Shown: piece after piece, positions 54,355-64,000 of the stretch
Position numbering within the stretch: position 1 is the first letter of the stretch
Layout of the letters: each line of letters begins with the position of its first letter
Assembly: GCA_942159475.1 (NCBI GenBank)
Contig: OW804096.1
Location: 134,220,941 to 134,284,940, forward strand
Length of the DNA: 64,000 nt
Source: Sthenelais limicola
Taxonomy: Eukaryota; Annelida; Polychaeta; Phyllodocida; Sigalionidae
Direction: 5' to 3'
Made by a program: the position numbers and the translations under genes
The notes under the pieces: generated by a model
What the model saw: only the letters and a program-made list of their open reading frames with translations
What the model was told of the DNA's origin: nothing
Database searches by the model: none

Positions 54355-54588
54355 GGGTCAGATTTTAAGAAAATGCCCAATTGGCAGCTCTACACATTTA
54401 GTAAATTCTGCTAAATTAGGCTGCAATCTGGCCAATACTAGGTAAATTCGAGAATATTCAGCATCGCATTGATTCTAGCAATCTGTTTGGCTAGGTTGAA
54501 CTGTATTTTGAACTTTATTTTCGTCTGAAATTTGGGTTATTTGAGAAGATTGGCGAAGTTAAATTGTACATTTCTGAAAATCTGACCC
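54355..54588 (+). mobile_element. MITE-A copy (subfamily A)
   Basis: GGGTCAGATTTTAAGAAAAT to TTTCTGAAAATCTGACCC. Flanks TAAT and ATAT. 54589-55190 after it shows no gene. Confidence 0.85.
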
Positions 54589-55215
54589 ATATACATTTTT
54601 AATACATTTACAGTTTTCTTCCAAATGTACATTGATACATTTGCTGAATGACTTCCGGTCCTCTGTCTGGTGGGCAGCAGTTTCAAGGGAGTTCCAATAT
54701 TTTACAGATTTTTAAGTGAAAGAGTTAAATATTTTCGTGAATTTTGGCGATCTCATACATGTTCGTTATTGGCTAAATATTTTCCTATTGCCCTGAGATG
54801 CTACCATACCAAAGGAGGCATGATGACTTGAAGTCTAAAGTTGCTAAGCCCACCTCCCCTACCCAACTATGACCTAACAACATGAAACTGCAGCCGTAGA
54901 GGTATCAACTAAAATCTAGCTGTCAGGATGTTAGTGGAGTATAACTACTGCCTATACTGACCTAGGACCACACATTTAAGGTTAGGTTTAGGGTTATAGT
55001 TAGCATCAGTATCCATCCATGTACTCCATTCCACTTCAAAGAACACATGAAAATACAGTGCGTAATGGTAACAATGCTCTATTAACATCCTGGCAGCTAG
55101 TATATATTTATCCTAGACTTGCAGTTGAGTCCCTATTCCCCAGCATTGGCTTGGACGGACTCCCATGACTGAAGAGTACAGTCCTGAATTCCAGGTGTAC
55201 TCTTTGGGCATTCTG

Positions 55216-55395
55216 AGCGGACTCTTTAATGAAAGAGTCCGCTCCTAAGAGTCCTCTCAGATGCCTGAGTTCGCTCAGGTATCTATTGCAAATAATTTTG
55301 AACTAGGATTGGCCTGGATTCGAACCCAGGACCTCTCACATAAGTATAGGCTGGCAAGTAGAGTTGAAGGCTCTACCCACTCGGCCACAGAGGCT
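55216..55395 (-). repeat. tRNA-derived SINE-like repeat
   Basis: On the minus strand from 55395 the sequence reads GCCTCTGTGGCCGAGTGGGT with a perfect box A (TGGCCGAGTGG), and at 55316-55326 a perfect box B (GGTTCGAATCC) inside a closed T arm. The acceptor arms do not pair, so it is not a working tRNA. Downstream, a perfect hairpin (GAGCGGACTCTTT / AAAGAGTCCGCTC, 55216-55246) may belong to the body. Likely pol III-transcribed SINE origin. Confidence 0.55.
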
Positions 55396-55445
55396 CAGAT
55401 AGGATCTGCTGTATATAGCATAGTATGATTCCTGAAATAGAAAAT

Positions 55446-55640
55446 GTGATGTGTCACAGGAAAATGAGTCACGCGGAGTCCAATGATTGTAAACAGTGGG
55501 GAGAAGTAGATCTTATTCAACTAGTTGGAATTGTTTATAATGGATTACACTTATATTTTGACAAAACGGTAATCCATGTAGAGAGATTTACATGCATCCC
55601 TTACAATTTCTTGAATTTTGTAACCCCCATAAAAGTCCCG
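55446..55640 (+). repeat. MITE-B fragment
   Basis: GTGATGTGTCACAGGAAAAT, GAGTCA, then a jump to TCCAATGATTGTAAACAGT and a decayed interior; the right end is missing. Confidence 0.5.
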
Positions 55641-55944
55641 CCCATACATTAGCAATGTCAGAAAATGGCAATATAAGCTCACACCAACCCTCCAATTCTT
55701 TGTTTAGAATTTAAGAGTTGTAGTAGAAAAATATGTACAAAATCGTAAACTTGTACTTAAAATTATACACCAAACCCATTGGCTATAGTGTGTGAGGTTC
55801 ATTCACTATAAGCCATGTATCAGTGAAAGTGAGGAAATGTACATCTCAAAGCAATACTGATCATGGATCGGGTAGTTCTGGTAGGGTGGTTGGGTGGTAG
55901 GGGGGATTTGGTAACCATGCACAATCATAACAAACAATTGAAGT

Positions 55945-56068
55945 TGTAGGATAAGCATGCTAGAGTACTCGCAGTTGTACTCTTAGTGAATAGGAAATGT
56001 CCGCGGCCTGACGGCCTTGGACATTTCCTATTCACTAAGAGTACAGCTTCTCGTACTCTATCCTACAC
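55945..56068. repeat. Foldback with perfect 26-bp arms
   Basis: GTACTCTTAGTGAATAGGAA (and ATGTCC) at 55977-56002 is exactly inverted at 56019-56044 around a 16-base GC-rich loop. Looser pairing extends outward (GTAGGATA... / ...TATCCTAC). A young foldback or a structured locus. Confidence 0.7.
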
Positions 56069-56427
56069 ATAGACGCTTCCAACGCTCTGACTTGTCTTCA
56101 CGCTCTGGTCTCAGCCATGTTCACATTGGATTTCATATTTAATATATTGTTATCAATATATATTTTATTCTTGTACCAAGTACCACCAAGGAGGCGACAT
56201 TCCCTGCTCAAAATGGTTGAAAAACATCCAAATTCTCCGTGTATTTCTGCGTATTTTGACAAAAGTAAATTCAGTAAAAATAAAGAAACACTGGAAATAT
56301 TAAAGTGTAATACCTCCAGGGGGTTGTTGCGGGGGTTTGCTTGGACGCTCTCTTTATTACCCCCTCTCCAACCCCTCAAACACCCCCTCCCCCGACCTTC
56401 ACCCCTCTACCCTCCCAACTGTTTTAG

Positions 56428-57320
<893 letters not shown>

Positions 57321-57606
57321 TACTAAACCGTCCCTCACTGGGGGGGAAATGTACATAAACCTCACAATAACAAACCCAATATTGGCAGTCAGCCAACTCT
57401 AGTTCCCCCGCGCACCACTACGCGGGGCTAGAGACGCTATAATTGCACTGCCCCCTACCTGTCAATCCACGCACTAACAAAGCTAATCATGTGATCCTCA
57501 GAAGGAGACGATCAGACAGCGCCTGGCGGAAAGTAGAAGAACTACTTGTATTTCTCCAGTGGGCCTTCAATCATGGAAGAGTATGGTAGAGAGGTAGAGA
57601 TGGAGG

Positions 57607-57806
57607 NNNNNNNNNNNNNNNNNNNNNNNNNNNNNNNNNNNNNNNNNNNNNNNNNNNNNNNNNNNNNNNNNNNNNNNNNNNNNNNNNNNNNNNNNNNNNN
57701 NNNNNNNNNNNNNNNNNNNNNNNNNNNNNNNNNNNNNNNNNNNNNNNNNNNNNNNNNNNNNNNNNNNNNNNNNNNNNNNNNNNNNNNNNNNNNNNNNNNN
57801 NNNNNN
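57607..57806. other. Assembly gap (200 N)
   Basis: Exactly 200 N, the form of a scaffold gap of set or estimated size. Frames that run through it are meaningless. Confidence 0.99.
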
Positions 57807-58840
57807 CTGTTGTTTGCTCAGCAGATGGCACCACTTGTTGTATCCCATGATACCTTGCTGTTTTCCCACTTCTGCTACCGGTACTTCACGTCAGATGTGA
57901 AAATTAATGAAATAAGTGATGACTTTTGTGTTAGATCTATAACTATGCATTACACATGGTACTTCTTGTTTGAATGAAGTCAAAATAATCATGTTAGAAA
58001 GTTCCCCCTATCTCTACCTCAGTGCCGTCTAACAGACAGTATGGGAGACGCAGAGAAAAGTAGATTATTTCTACATCTTATCTCCCTCACTCTCTCCTTC
58101 ACTCAAAGTTTCACTTTCAAATTATACATATTTTACATTTCATCATTCACTCTCCTCCTCCTCACCACATGTATGCGGTCTATAACTATATCTGTCTTTC
58201 CCAAGGTCACTTTCACAAGGTCACTCTATCCTCCCATGGCGACACACAGACAGAGGCGCAGAAAGCCTCAAAGCCTTTAAAATATTTTTCATTCTCTCAA
58301 AACTGGCTGAATGAAACTGAGGCTGCCTCGTTTTCAACTTCTCAAAGCTGGAAGAGAGAGAAAGAGACAAAAGACGACGCATGCGCATTGAAAGGAGCGT
58401 CGTGCGCTAGAGAAAAGCCTTGTGTCTCTTGCCCAAGTCTCGTCCCATCTCCCGCTGGTGCGATCTCGCGTTACACTGCGGGGTTCCACGAGATTCTTTC
58501 TGGTGTGATTGTGTGAGGGCGAGGGAGAGGTAGAGAAGGCAGAGAAAGCTTCTAACATGCTTCGTGAGATATCAATTCATACCGCTCTCCATAAAGGGCG
58601 GTAAAAAACGACAAAACGGCGTGCAGCTGGTTGCCATAACAATACCGAACCAGCCCGAGTGCACCCGAGTGATTCCGATTACACACGAAGAAAGCGGAAG
58701 CTTGGTGTGCGCACGCGCACCATCAACAAGGCATGCGCAATGAGGACTTGATCACGCGCCCGGCAATGACTGAGACATGGTGATACCACAATTTTAAATT
58801 TCATGGACAACTTGGCGTATTCTCGCCGCGCATTCAACTA

Positions 58841-59199
58841 AGGCCAAAAAAAAATATAGGTGTGTTTCCGATTTATCTGGCTGAAAACTAGGTAGGGGGG
58901 GGGTGGTAACTTTTTTTTTTTTTTTATTTATTTTTTTTTAAAACCACCTCCCAGGAACTGAAAAAAATGTCTATTTCATAACAATAGTTGTTTTAAACAT
59001 GGGAAATGTGCTTTTTTCACAGTTTCGGGTTAGGAAAACCCGTTTTCCTGCTATTATAAGCTTTTTTTGTCAAAAAATCTAAAAAAAGTAAGATATGAAG
59101 GGTAAAAAATCTGATATGGTGAAAAAAAAATTAGGTAGGGTAAGGTTTTTCTAGGTAGGGGGGGTAAATCGGAAACACACCTATTATTTTTCTTGGCCT
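58841..59199 (+). mobile_element. MITE-E, complete copy with TAA target
   Basis: Ends AGGCCAAAAAAAAATATAGG and inverse, with inverted TAGGTGTGTTTCCGATTTA at both sides. TAA flanks on each side would fit a PIF/Harbinger-type target. Interior T- and A-rich with GGGTTAGGAAAACCCG. It is the reference for the split copy at 37383/51110. Confidence 0.78.
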
Positions 59200-59379
59200 A
59201 ATGTAGTGTGAACATCAAACGCGCCAAATATGGCGGCGGCGGCGGCGGAATGTCGTCTGCTCGTTACCCTGACAACCGTCACACATTAGGCCAGTCATGT
59301 GACCAGCCCGCGCATGCGTGTGGCGCATGGTGTGAGAATATGTATTGTTATTATACCATGGCGGAATATTGGGAGCAGG

Positions 59380-59425
59380 GAGGAGGAGGAGAGGAGGAGG
59401 AGGAGAGGAGGGGGAGGAGGAATCA
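59380..59425. repeat. GGA-rich microsatellite
   Basis: Run of GGAGGAGGAGAGGAGG units. 59471-60015 after it is CT- and AT-rich sequence with no gene seen. Confidence 0.8.
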
Positions 59426-60017
59426 ATTTGTACAAAAAGTGAGCAGGCTTTGTCCCGCGAGGTGTAATTTTTAAATTCTTGTGTTGGCTGTGTGTTATCT
59501 ATAGCCTCGTTCTCTGTCTCTTTTCTCTTATCTCAGCGCCTCTGTATCATTCCTTTCACTCGCTACCACCTCTCTGTCTCTCTCCTCCATCCCCTATCTC
59601 CTGTTTTCCCTCTACCACAACCCTATGTGCTCGTTTCCCCAAGTCTCCCGCTTACATTTATTCCTACAATAAAAACTTTATATGAAGCAAGGAACGGCTA
59701 AGCAATAAACATGTTAATCCCCTAAGTTAACCTCAGGTTATAATAGCCTGTCAATATTAGTGTTCTTGGTAAAACCCGTAGGCCTATATTAAATACCTTG
59801 CTACTGGCTATAAGCAGATGTATTTATTCTAATAACTCACTTAATTATTTTGCCCCATTAGTGGCGAGATATTCCTTATTCTATTTATTATATTATATTC
59901 ATCTTATTCTATTCTAATCTATCTTAATCTGTTCTTTTATGATATAATCTATTCTTTTCTAATCTATTGTATTTTATTATGAAGCCTGACCATGCCTGCC
60001 TGCAGGTTCTCCACATT

Positions 60018-60100
60018 AACCCCCCCCCCCCCCCCCACCCCCCCCTCTGCCCCCCTCCCCCCCCCCTCCCCCCCCCTCACCTCCCCCCCCCCCCCCCCAC
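60018..60100. repeat. Poly(C)-rich tract
   Basis: Runs of up to 16 C interrupted by A or T. Prone to assembly error. Confidence 0.9.
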
Positions 60101-60143
60101 CGTGTCTACCATTAAATCTCTCTCCTCCACGTTAACCCTCCCC

Positions 60144-60158
60144 CTACCAGGTGGCGCC
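60144..60158 (+). promoter_or_regulatory. CTCF-like motif
   Basis: CCTACCAGGTGGCGCC closely matches the vertebrate/insect CTCF core (CCANNAGGTGGCGC). Related but weaker matches lie at about 60934-60946 (minus strand), 61988-62000 and 63894-63908 (minus strand). Confidence 0.3.
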
Positions 60159-60304
60159 TCAGCCTCAACAGTTCAGCCATAGAGGGAGCTGTACCCAGCC
60201 AAGTCTCGTCATTTATTCACACGTGACCTCTGGACGTTAGAACGCGAGACTTGATGAATTAACGCCAAGGACGGAGAGTTGATGAATTAACAAAATGGTG
60301 GCTG

Positions 60305-60870
60305 TGACGGGGAGGGGGAGAGGAGGGAGGGGGGAGGAAGGGGAGAGGAATATATGGAGGAGGTGGAGGAGGAAGAGGTGGTGGAAAGGGAGGAGGAGGA
60401 GATCGGGGAGGGGGGAATATAAAGAGGAGATCGGGGAGTGGGGAATATAAAGAGGAGATCGGGGAGGGGGGAATATAAAGAGGAGATCGGGGAGGGGGAA
60501 ATATAAAGAGGAGATCGGGGAGGGGGAAATATAAAGAGGAGATCGGGGAGGGGGCAATATGAAGAGGAGATCGTGGAGGGGGAGGAGGAGGAAGAACAGA
60601 TGGAGGGAGGGGGCGGAGAGGGAGTTGGAGGAGGAAGAGGAGGAGAACATGTGGAAGAGGTGGTGGAGGAGGAAATGGAGGAGGAGGAGGTAGAGGTGGA
60701 GAAAGGAGAAGGAAGAGTTGGGGAGGAAGGGGACGAGGAAGGAATGAAGGAGGAGGAGGAGGAGGAGGAGGAAGGAAGAAGGTCGTGGTGGAGAAAGGGG
60801 AGAAGAAGGAGGTGGTGGAGGACGGAGAAGGAGGAGGAAGGAAAGAAAAGGAGGAGGAACAGGTAGAGGA
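60305..60870. repeat. Purine-rich tract with 28-bp minisatellite
   Basis: About 560 bases of GGA/GAGG. Inside it, 60396-60582 holds six and a half units of 28 bp starting GAGGAGATCGGGGAGGGGGG and ending AATATAAA, with few differences between units. Frames on both strands are artefacts. Confidence 0.92.
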
Positions 60871-61042
60871 AGAGGAGATTATGGCCTGCGTCTACAATTG
60901 TAAAACTGAGTCAACTTGATCATGCTACTGTACCGTAGCGCCACCACTCACTCACTGAGTGTACTACTCACACAGGGACTATATTTCAGGCGCAGGGATT
61001 TATGGCCGGGTAGGAACACGCCCGGGTACTATATTCCTTACA

Positions 61043-61137
61043 TCACGTCATCAATATTACTCCGCCGGGAGCGGAAGTGAAGTATTATGATACGTTTATC
61101 ATGACGTCTAGATGGATGACGTTGTTTCCTGACGTTT
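61043..61137. promoter_or_regulatory. Cluster of four CRE-like motifs
   Basis: TCACGTCA (61043-61050), ATGACGTCTA (61101-61110), TGACGTTG (61117-61124) and TGACGTTT (61130-61137), with an ETS-like GAGCGGAAGTGA between the first two. No transcript start can be assigned. Confidence 0.35.
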
Positions 61138-61387
61138 GTCATACTATAGGCAGAGGGAGCTGTGAGTGGGAGAGGGGACGGGCGGGGGGCGGGTGGGGGG
61201 GGGGGGGAGTGAATGCAGAAATATCCACTATGATAGAGTGTTGGGACCAAAGGGACTGACCATTGTCCACTTAATTACCTGTTGTCTTGTAATTATCAGT
61301 GGTCAATAAGTGGTTTCAATGTCCGAACCTGCTGCCCCTCACACAGACGCCCCATACTCCACCCCACAGTCACACATAACCATTATA

Positions 61388-61617
61388 GGGGTCAGATATT
61401 CAGAAAATGTACAATTGGCAGCTGTACAAATTTAGTAAATTCTGCTAAATTAGGCTGGAAAAGGGAGAGTACCGGGTATATCTGAGTATATTTGGGATCG
61501 CATTGATTTAAAGTATCAGTTCTGTTATGTTAAACTGCATTTTGAAGCTCATTTTTGTCTTAACTGTGGGCGTTTTGAGAGGATTGGTGAAGGCGAATTG
61601 TACATTTTCTGAAAATT
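61388..61617 (+). mobile_element. MITE-A copy lacking its last bases
   Basis: GGGTCAGATATTCAGAAAAT to GTACATTTTCTGAAAAT, after which the expected CTGACCC is replaced by TGATTTC. Subfamily B interior. Confidence 0.82.
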
Positions 61618-61658
61618 GATTTCATGAGGTTATTTCAAGTGTATTATGAGGGTTGAGT

Positions 61659-61733
61659 CCATGGTATAAGGGCCAGAGCCCCTCCATGGTATAAGGGTCA
61701 GAGCCCCTCCATGGTATAAGGGCCAGAGCCCCC
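61659..61733. repeat. Three-copy 25-bp tandem repeat
   Basis: Units start at 61659, 61684 and 61709 with CCATGGTATAAGGG(C/T)CAGAG then CCCCT. A C-run follows. 61740-62310 is C- and T-rich with no gene seen. Confidence 0.9.
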
Positions 61734-62314
61734 CCCCCCCACCCCCACTCCATGAATGTGTCCCTGTTCTCCATCTTAATACATCAGCTGTTACCCCTGT
61801 CTGCCTCCCTCCCTCCTCCTGTCCTCTTTTTACATTAAGTAGCAGGGATTAATTCGCTCTTCTAGCCTCCGCCCTTGCCCCCTCCCCCCTCCGTCTTCCT
61901 CCTCCCCGACCACGACCATTTATAAACAAATAATTTATAGACACTGTCGCCCGACCTGAATCTAACCTATAATTATCCTCTCTGCTACCAGAGGGGGCTT
62001 AAGTCAATACGTCAATCAGATTTCCTGGTATTATCGCTCAGGCGGGGGGAGCCATTGTGCGTCATTTGTCAGCAATCAGACAATCTGGCTCTTCTCCCTA
62101 CCCCCCTCCCTCCCTCCCTCCCCTCCCTCCCTCCATCCTAGTCCTTCGTCATGCCAAGTTCGTTCCGTATACCCACAAATTACACTTTTACTCGCTCCAT
62201 CTTTTCTCCCCTGCTTCTGTTTTTGTCTTCTGCGGTGCTGATATATCGCTCTCCCCCTTTCTTATTCCTCTATAACCCTCCGCTTCTTTCCTCCCCCTCC
62301 TTTCTAACTTTCTT

Positions 62315-62357
62315 TCCCTCTTCCTCCTCCTCCTCCTCCTCCTCCTCCTCCTCCTCC
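62315..62357. repeat. (TCC)n microsatellite
   Basis: About twelve TCC units. Confidence 0.9.
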
Positions 62358-62377
62358 AATTCCAATGACTTTTCTAT

Positions 62378-62476
62378 GAGGCCAAACAAATAATAGATGT
62401 GTTTCCGATTTATCTGGCTGGTAAACTAGTTAAGGGAGGGGGTGGGGGTGGGGGGAGGGTTGGTAACTTTTTTTCC
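62378..62476 (+). mobile_element. MITE-E 5' fragment between 16-bp direct repeats
   Basis: GGCCAAACAAATAATAGATG, GTGTTTCCGATTTATCTGGC and a G-rich run match the start of MITE-E, stopping at AACTTTTTTTCCC. CCAATGACTTTTCTAT occurs exactly at 62362-62377 and 62477-62492. Confidence 0.7.
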
Positions 62477-62492
62477 CCAATGACTTTTCTAT

Positions 62493-63400
62493 AAGGATAT
62501 TCAAGCATTATTAAGAGTTGTTATCTTAGTGTTTGTTCCTAACTGTAGAATACTGACGGAGACAGACGCTAAGCTGAAGGACGCTCTGACCACAGCATCA
62601 GGCTCTTCCCATATAGACCCCCCCCCCGCTGTAATCCACGTCGACTAATCGCATTAAGACCCAGGGATATAATGTAATTATTTATTTTAATCCTCTTTAA
62701 TTGTTAGTGTTACCGTATGGCTCCATCCCCTGCACAGACATACAGACAGACAGGATTTCTGTGTGTGTGTGAGGTCTTATACACGGATAATTATATATAA
62801 ATTTCTAAATGACCTTACCTGAATTAAAAAAGCCTAGTGGTTATTTCTATTTTAAAATTGGTAGGACAACAAAAGTCAATTTTAAACCTAGACCCTTCCC
62901 ACTCTATCCCCTCTGCCTCCCTCCCCTTTTTATTTTTTTATTTTTGCAAAACGACTTTATTACTGAACTTAGAAAACATTTTAACCAGGTTACATCGAGC
63001 TCAATTGAAACAACAATTGCATGATATAAAAAACATAGTAATATCTCCTTTTCTTCTTCTTGGTAACCGTACAGCAATGTTAATATTTTTTTTGACTTTT
63101 TTTTTCAATTCAAAACCTACCTTTGGCCTCTACAATGTTCAAACAATTTTTATTTTGTTTTATCTTTTGTCTTCTAACCTGGGTTTCCCCATATACGCAC
63201 ATAATGAATATAAACAGATAAATATAGATAGATTAACCTATTTCTTATCTGGAATCATAAATCACTCATTCATATGCACTAAGAAACCGAATATTACTGA
63301 ACCATGTATTATCCCTCTTTCCATACCTAATCATTGAGGTAACTTGTCGCACAAAATAAACCTGATCAATAGTGATTTATAGCCTCCTTCCCTTTCTCTC
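62493..63400. other. No gene seen
   Basis: AT-rich. The 166-codon frame at 62837-63337 reads through A/T-rich low-complexity sequence, lacks motifs and overlaps another frame; not supported as a gene. Confidence 0.5.
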
Positions 63401-63429
63401 CCCACCCGAGCTGTCTTTTTATCACCCTC

Positions 63430-63530
63430 CCTTTCTCTCTCTCTCTCTCTCCTCTCCCCTCTCTCCCTTTCTTTTCTCCCTTTCTCTTCTCCTTTTCCTC
63501 TCCCTTCTCCCCTGCACTTTCTCTTTACTC
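63430..63530. repeat. CT-rich tract
   Basis: CTCTCTCT and CCCTTTCTCTTCTCC units. 63531-64000 after it has no gene; GC rises over the last 120 bases (TGCATTGTGGGAG at about 63951), perhaps entering another regulatory region. Confidence 0.85.
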
Positions 63531-64000
63531 CTGTATTATACTTCATTAATTTGATAGCTTGAAATTTCAAAATTAAACTTTCCAATATGTTCCAAGCATT
63601 CATGTTTCTTTGTTTTTTAAAACAAATTTCATTTAAGATCAACATGAAATAAATACATTGGAAAGTAAATCAGGGAAGCAGAATCTCAGTAATGTAGAGA
63701 ATTATTTACAAGTAATATTTTTACAAGTACAATATTATTACAAGTCATGTTTAAGTCCGTGTGCTCGCCCATATATAAAGCCGCCATTTATCATCCGTAC
63801 GTTTTGTCACCAGACAAATCTCTCCCTCTCACACAGGCTCATGGGTAATTATCACGTGACAGAATCCTTGCTCGTGATTGGCCAGTCGTGAAACAGCGCC
63901 ACCCCTCGTTAGTCACTGGAAGCGTCATCCGGGACCTTGAGGCAGAGCGAGGTGCATTGTGGGAGGAGGGTGGGCGATAAATCAGGAAATGCTGACACGG

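Larger units (their letters stand above)
58377..59470. promoter_or_regulatory. CpG-richer stretch with NRF1-like sites
   Basis: NRF1-type motifs: ACGCATGCGCAT (58377-58388), TGCGCACGCGCA (58708-58719, perfect to the consensus), GGCATGCGCAAT (about 58731) and CGCGCATGCGTG (59309-59320). A GGCGGCGGCGGCGGCGG run follows AATATGGC at about 59227. This composition differs from the rest of the window and suits a CpG-type promoter, but I find no coding exon next to it. A MITE-E (58841-59199) sits in the middle. Confidence 0.35.

Noticed and set aside
57546..57977. Frame running through the N block
   Set aside because: Unknown bases produce a false open frame.
62837..63337. 166-codon frame
   Set aside because: Hydrophobic, Asn/Ile/Phe-rich translation of AT-rich DNA with no domain and no exon signals.

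Overview
The window is nuclear DNA of an animal, most likely a marine invertebrate. It is AT-rich, has no bacterial gene density, shows spliced exon structure, carries many short inverted-repeat elements and tRNA-headed repeats, and holds two intact EEP-endonuclease/reverse-transcriptase LINE elements. I cannot name the species. A 200-base run of N at 57607-57806 is an assembly gap.

Layout. 1-37.4 kb is almost entirely non-autonomous transposon debris. At least six inverted-repeat families recur: MITE-A (GGGTCAG ends, about 235 bp, about 25 copies or pieces), MITE-B (GTGATCC/GTGATGTG ends, about 410 bp), MITE-C (AGGGGA ends, about 340 bp), a foldback family FB-D with variable 12-bp arrays, MITE-E (GGCCAA ends) and several single palindromic elements. 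A 4.8-kb element at 11028-15864 with 100-bp terminal inverted repeats and a TGG target duplication looks like a transposase-less CACTA element inserted into a MITE-A copy. Two plausible coding exons of one unrecognised host gene lie at 8797-9007 and 26888-27000 on the + strand and join in phase.

37.6-49.65 kb is the main coding block: two complete but highly diverged LINE elements head to tail on the + strand. Each has an ORF1 of about 565-610 aa and an ORF2 of about 965 aa. Both ORF1 proteins have a coiled-coil and L1-ORF1-like nucleic-acid-binding part followed by a NADAR (YbiA-like) domain. In other settings that fold removes ADP-ribose from guanine nucleotides or bases. ORF2 supplies the endonuclease and reverse transcriptase. 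The expected division of labour is ORF1 packaging the RNA and ORF2 nicking and copying. The NADAR domain adds a possible ADP-ribose-related activity to the retrotransposition particle, and this is the most interesting feature of the window. The block appears to have landed inside a MITE-E copy whose two halves lie at 37383-37585 and 51005-51110.

51-64 kb holds long pyrimidine or purine tracts (52.9-53.4, 56.4-56.9, 60.3-60.9 kb), more MITE copies, a tRNA-derived repeat head, and a CpG-richer stretch (about 58.3-61.2 kb) with NRF1-like, CRE-like and CTCF-like motifs. That stretch may be a promoter or other regulatory region, but I see no gene with it.
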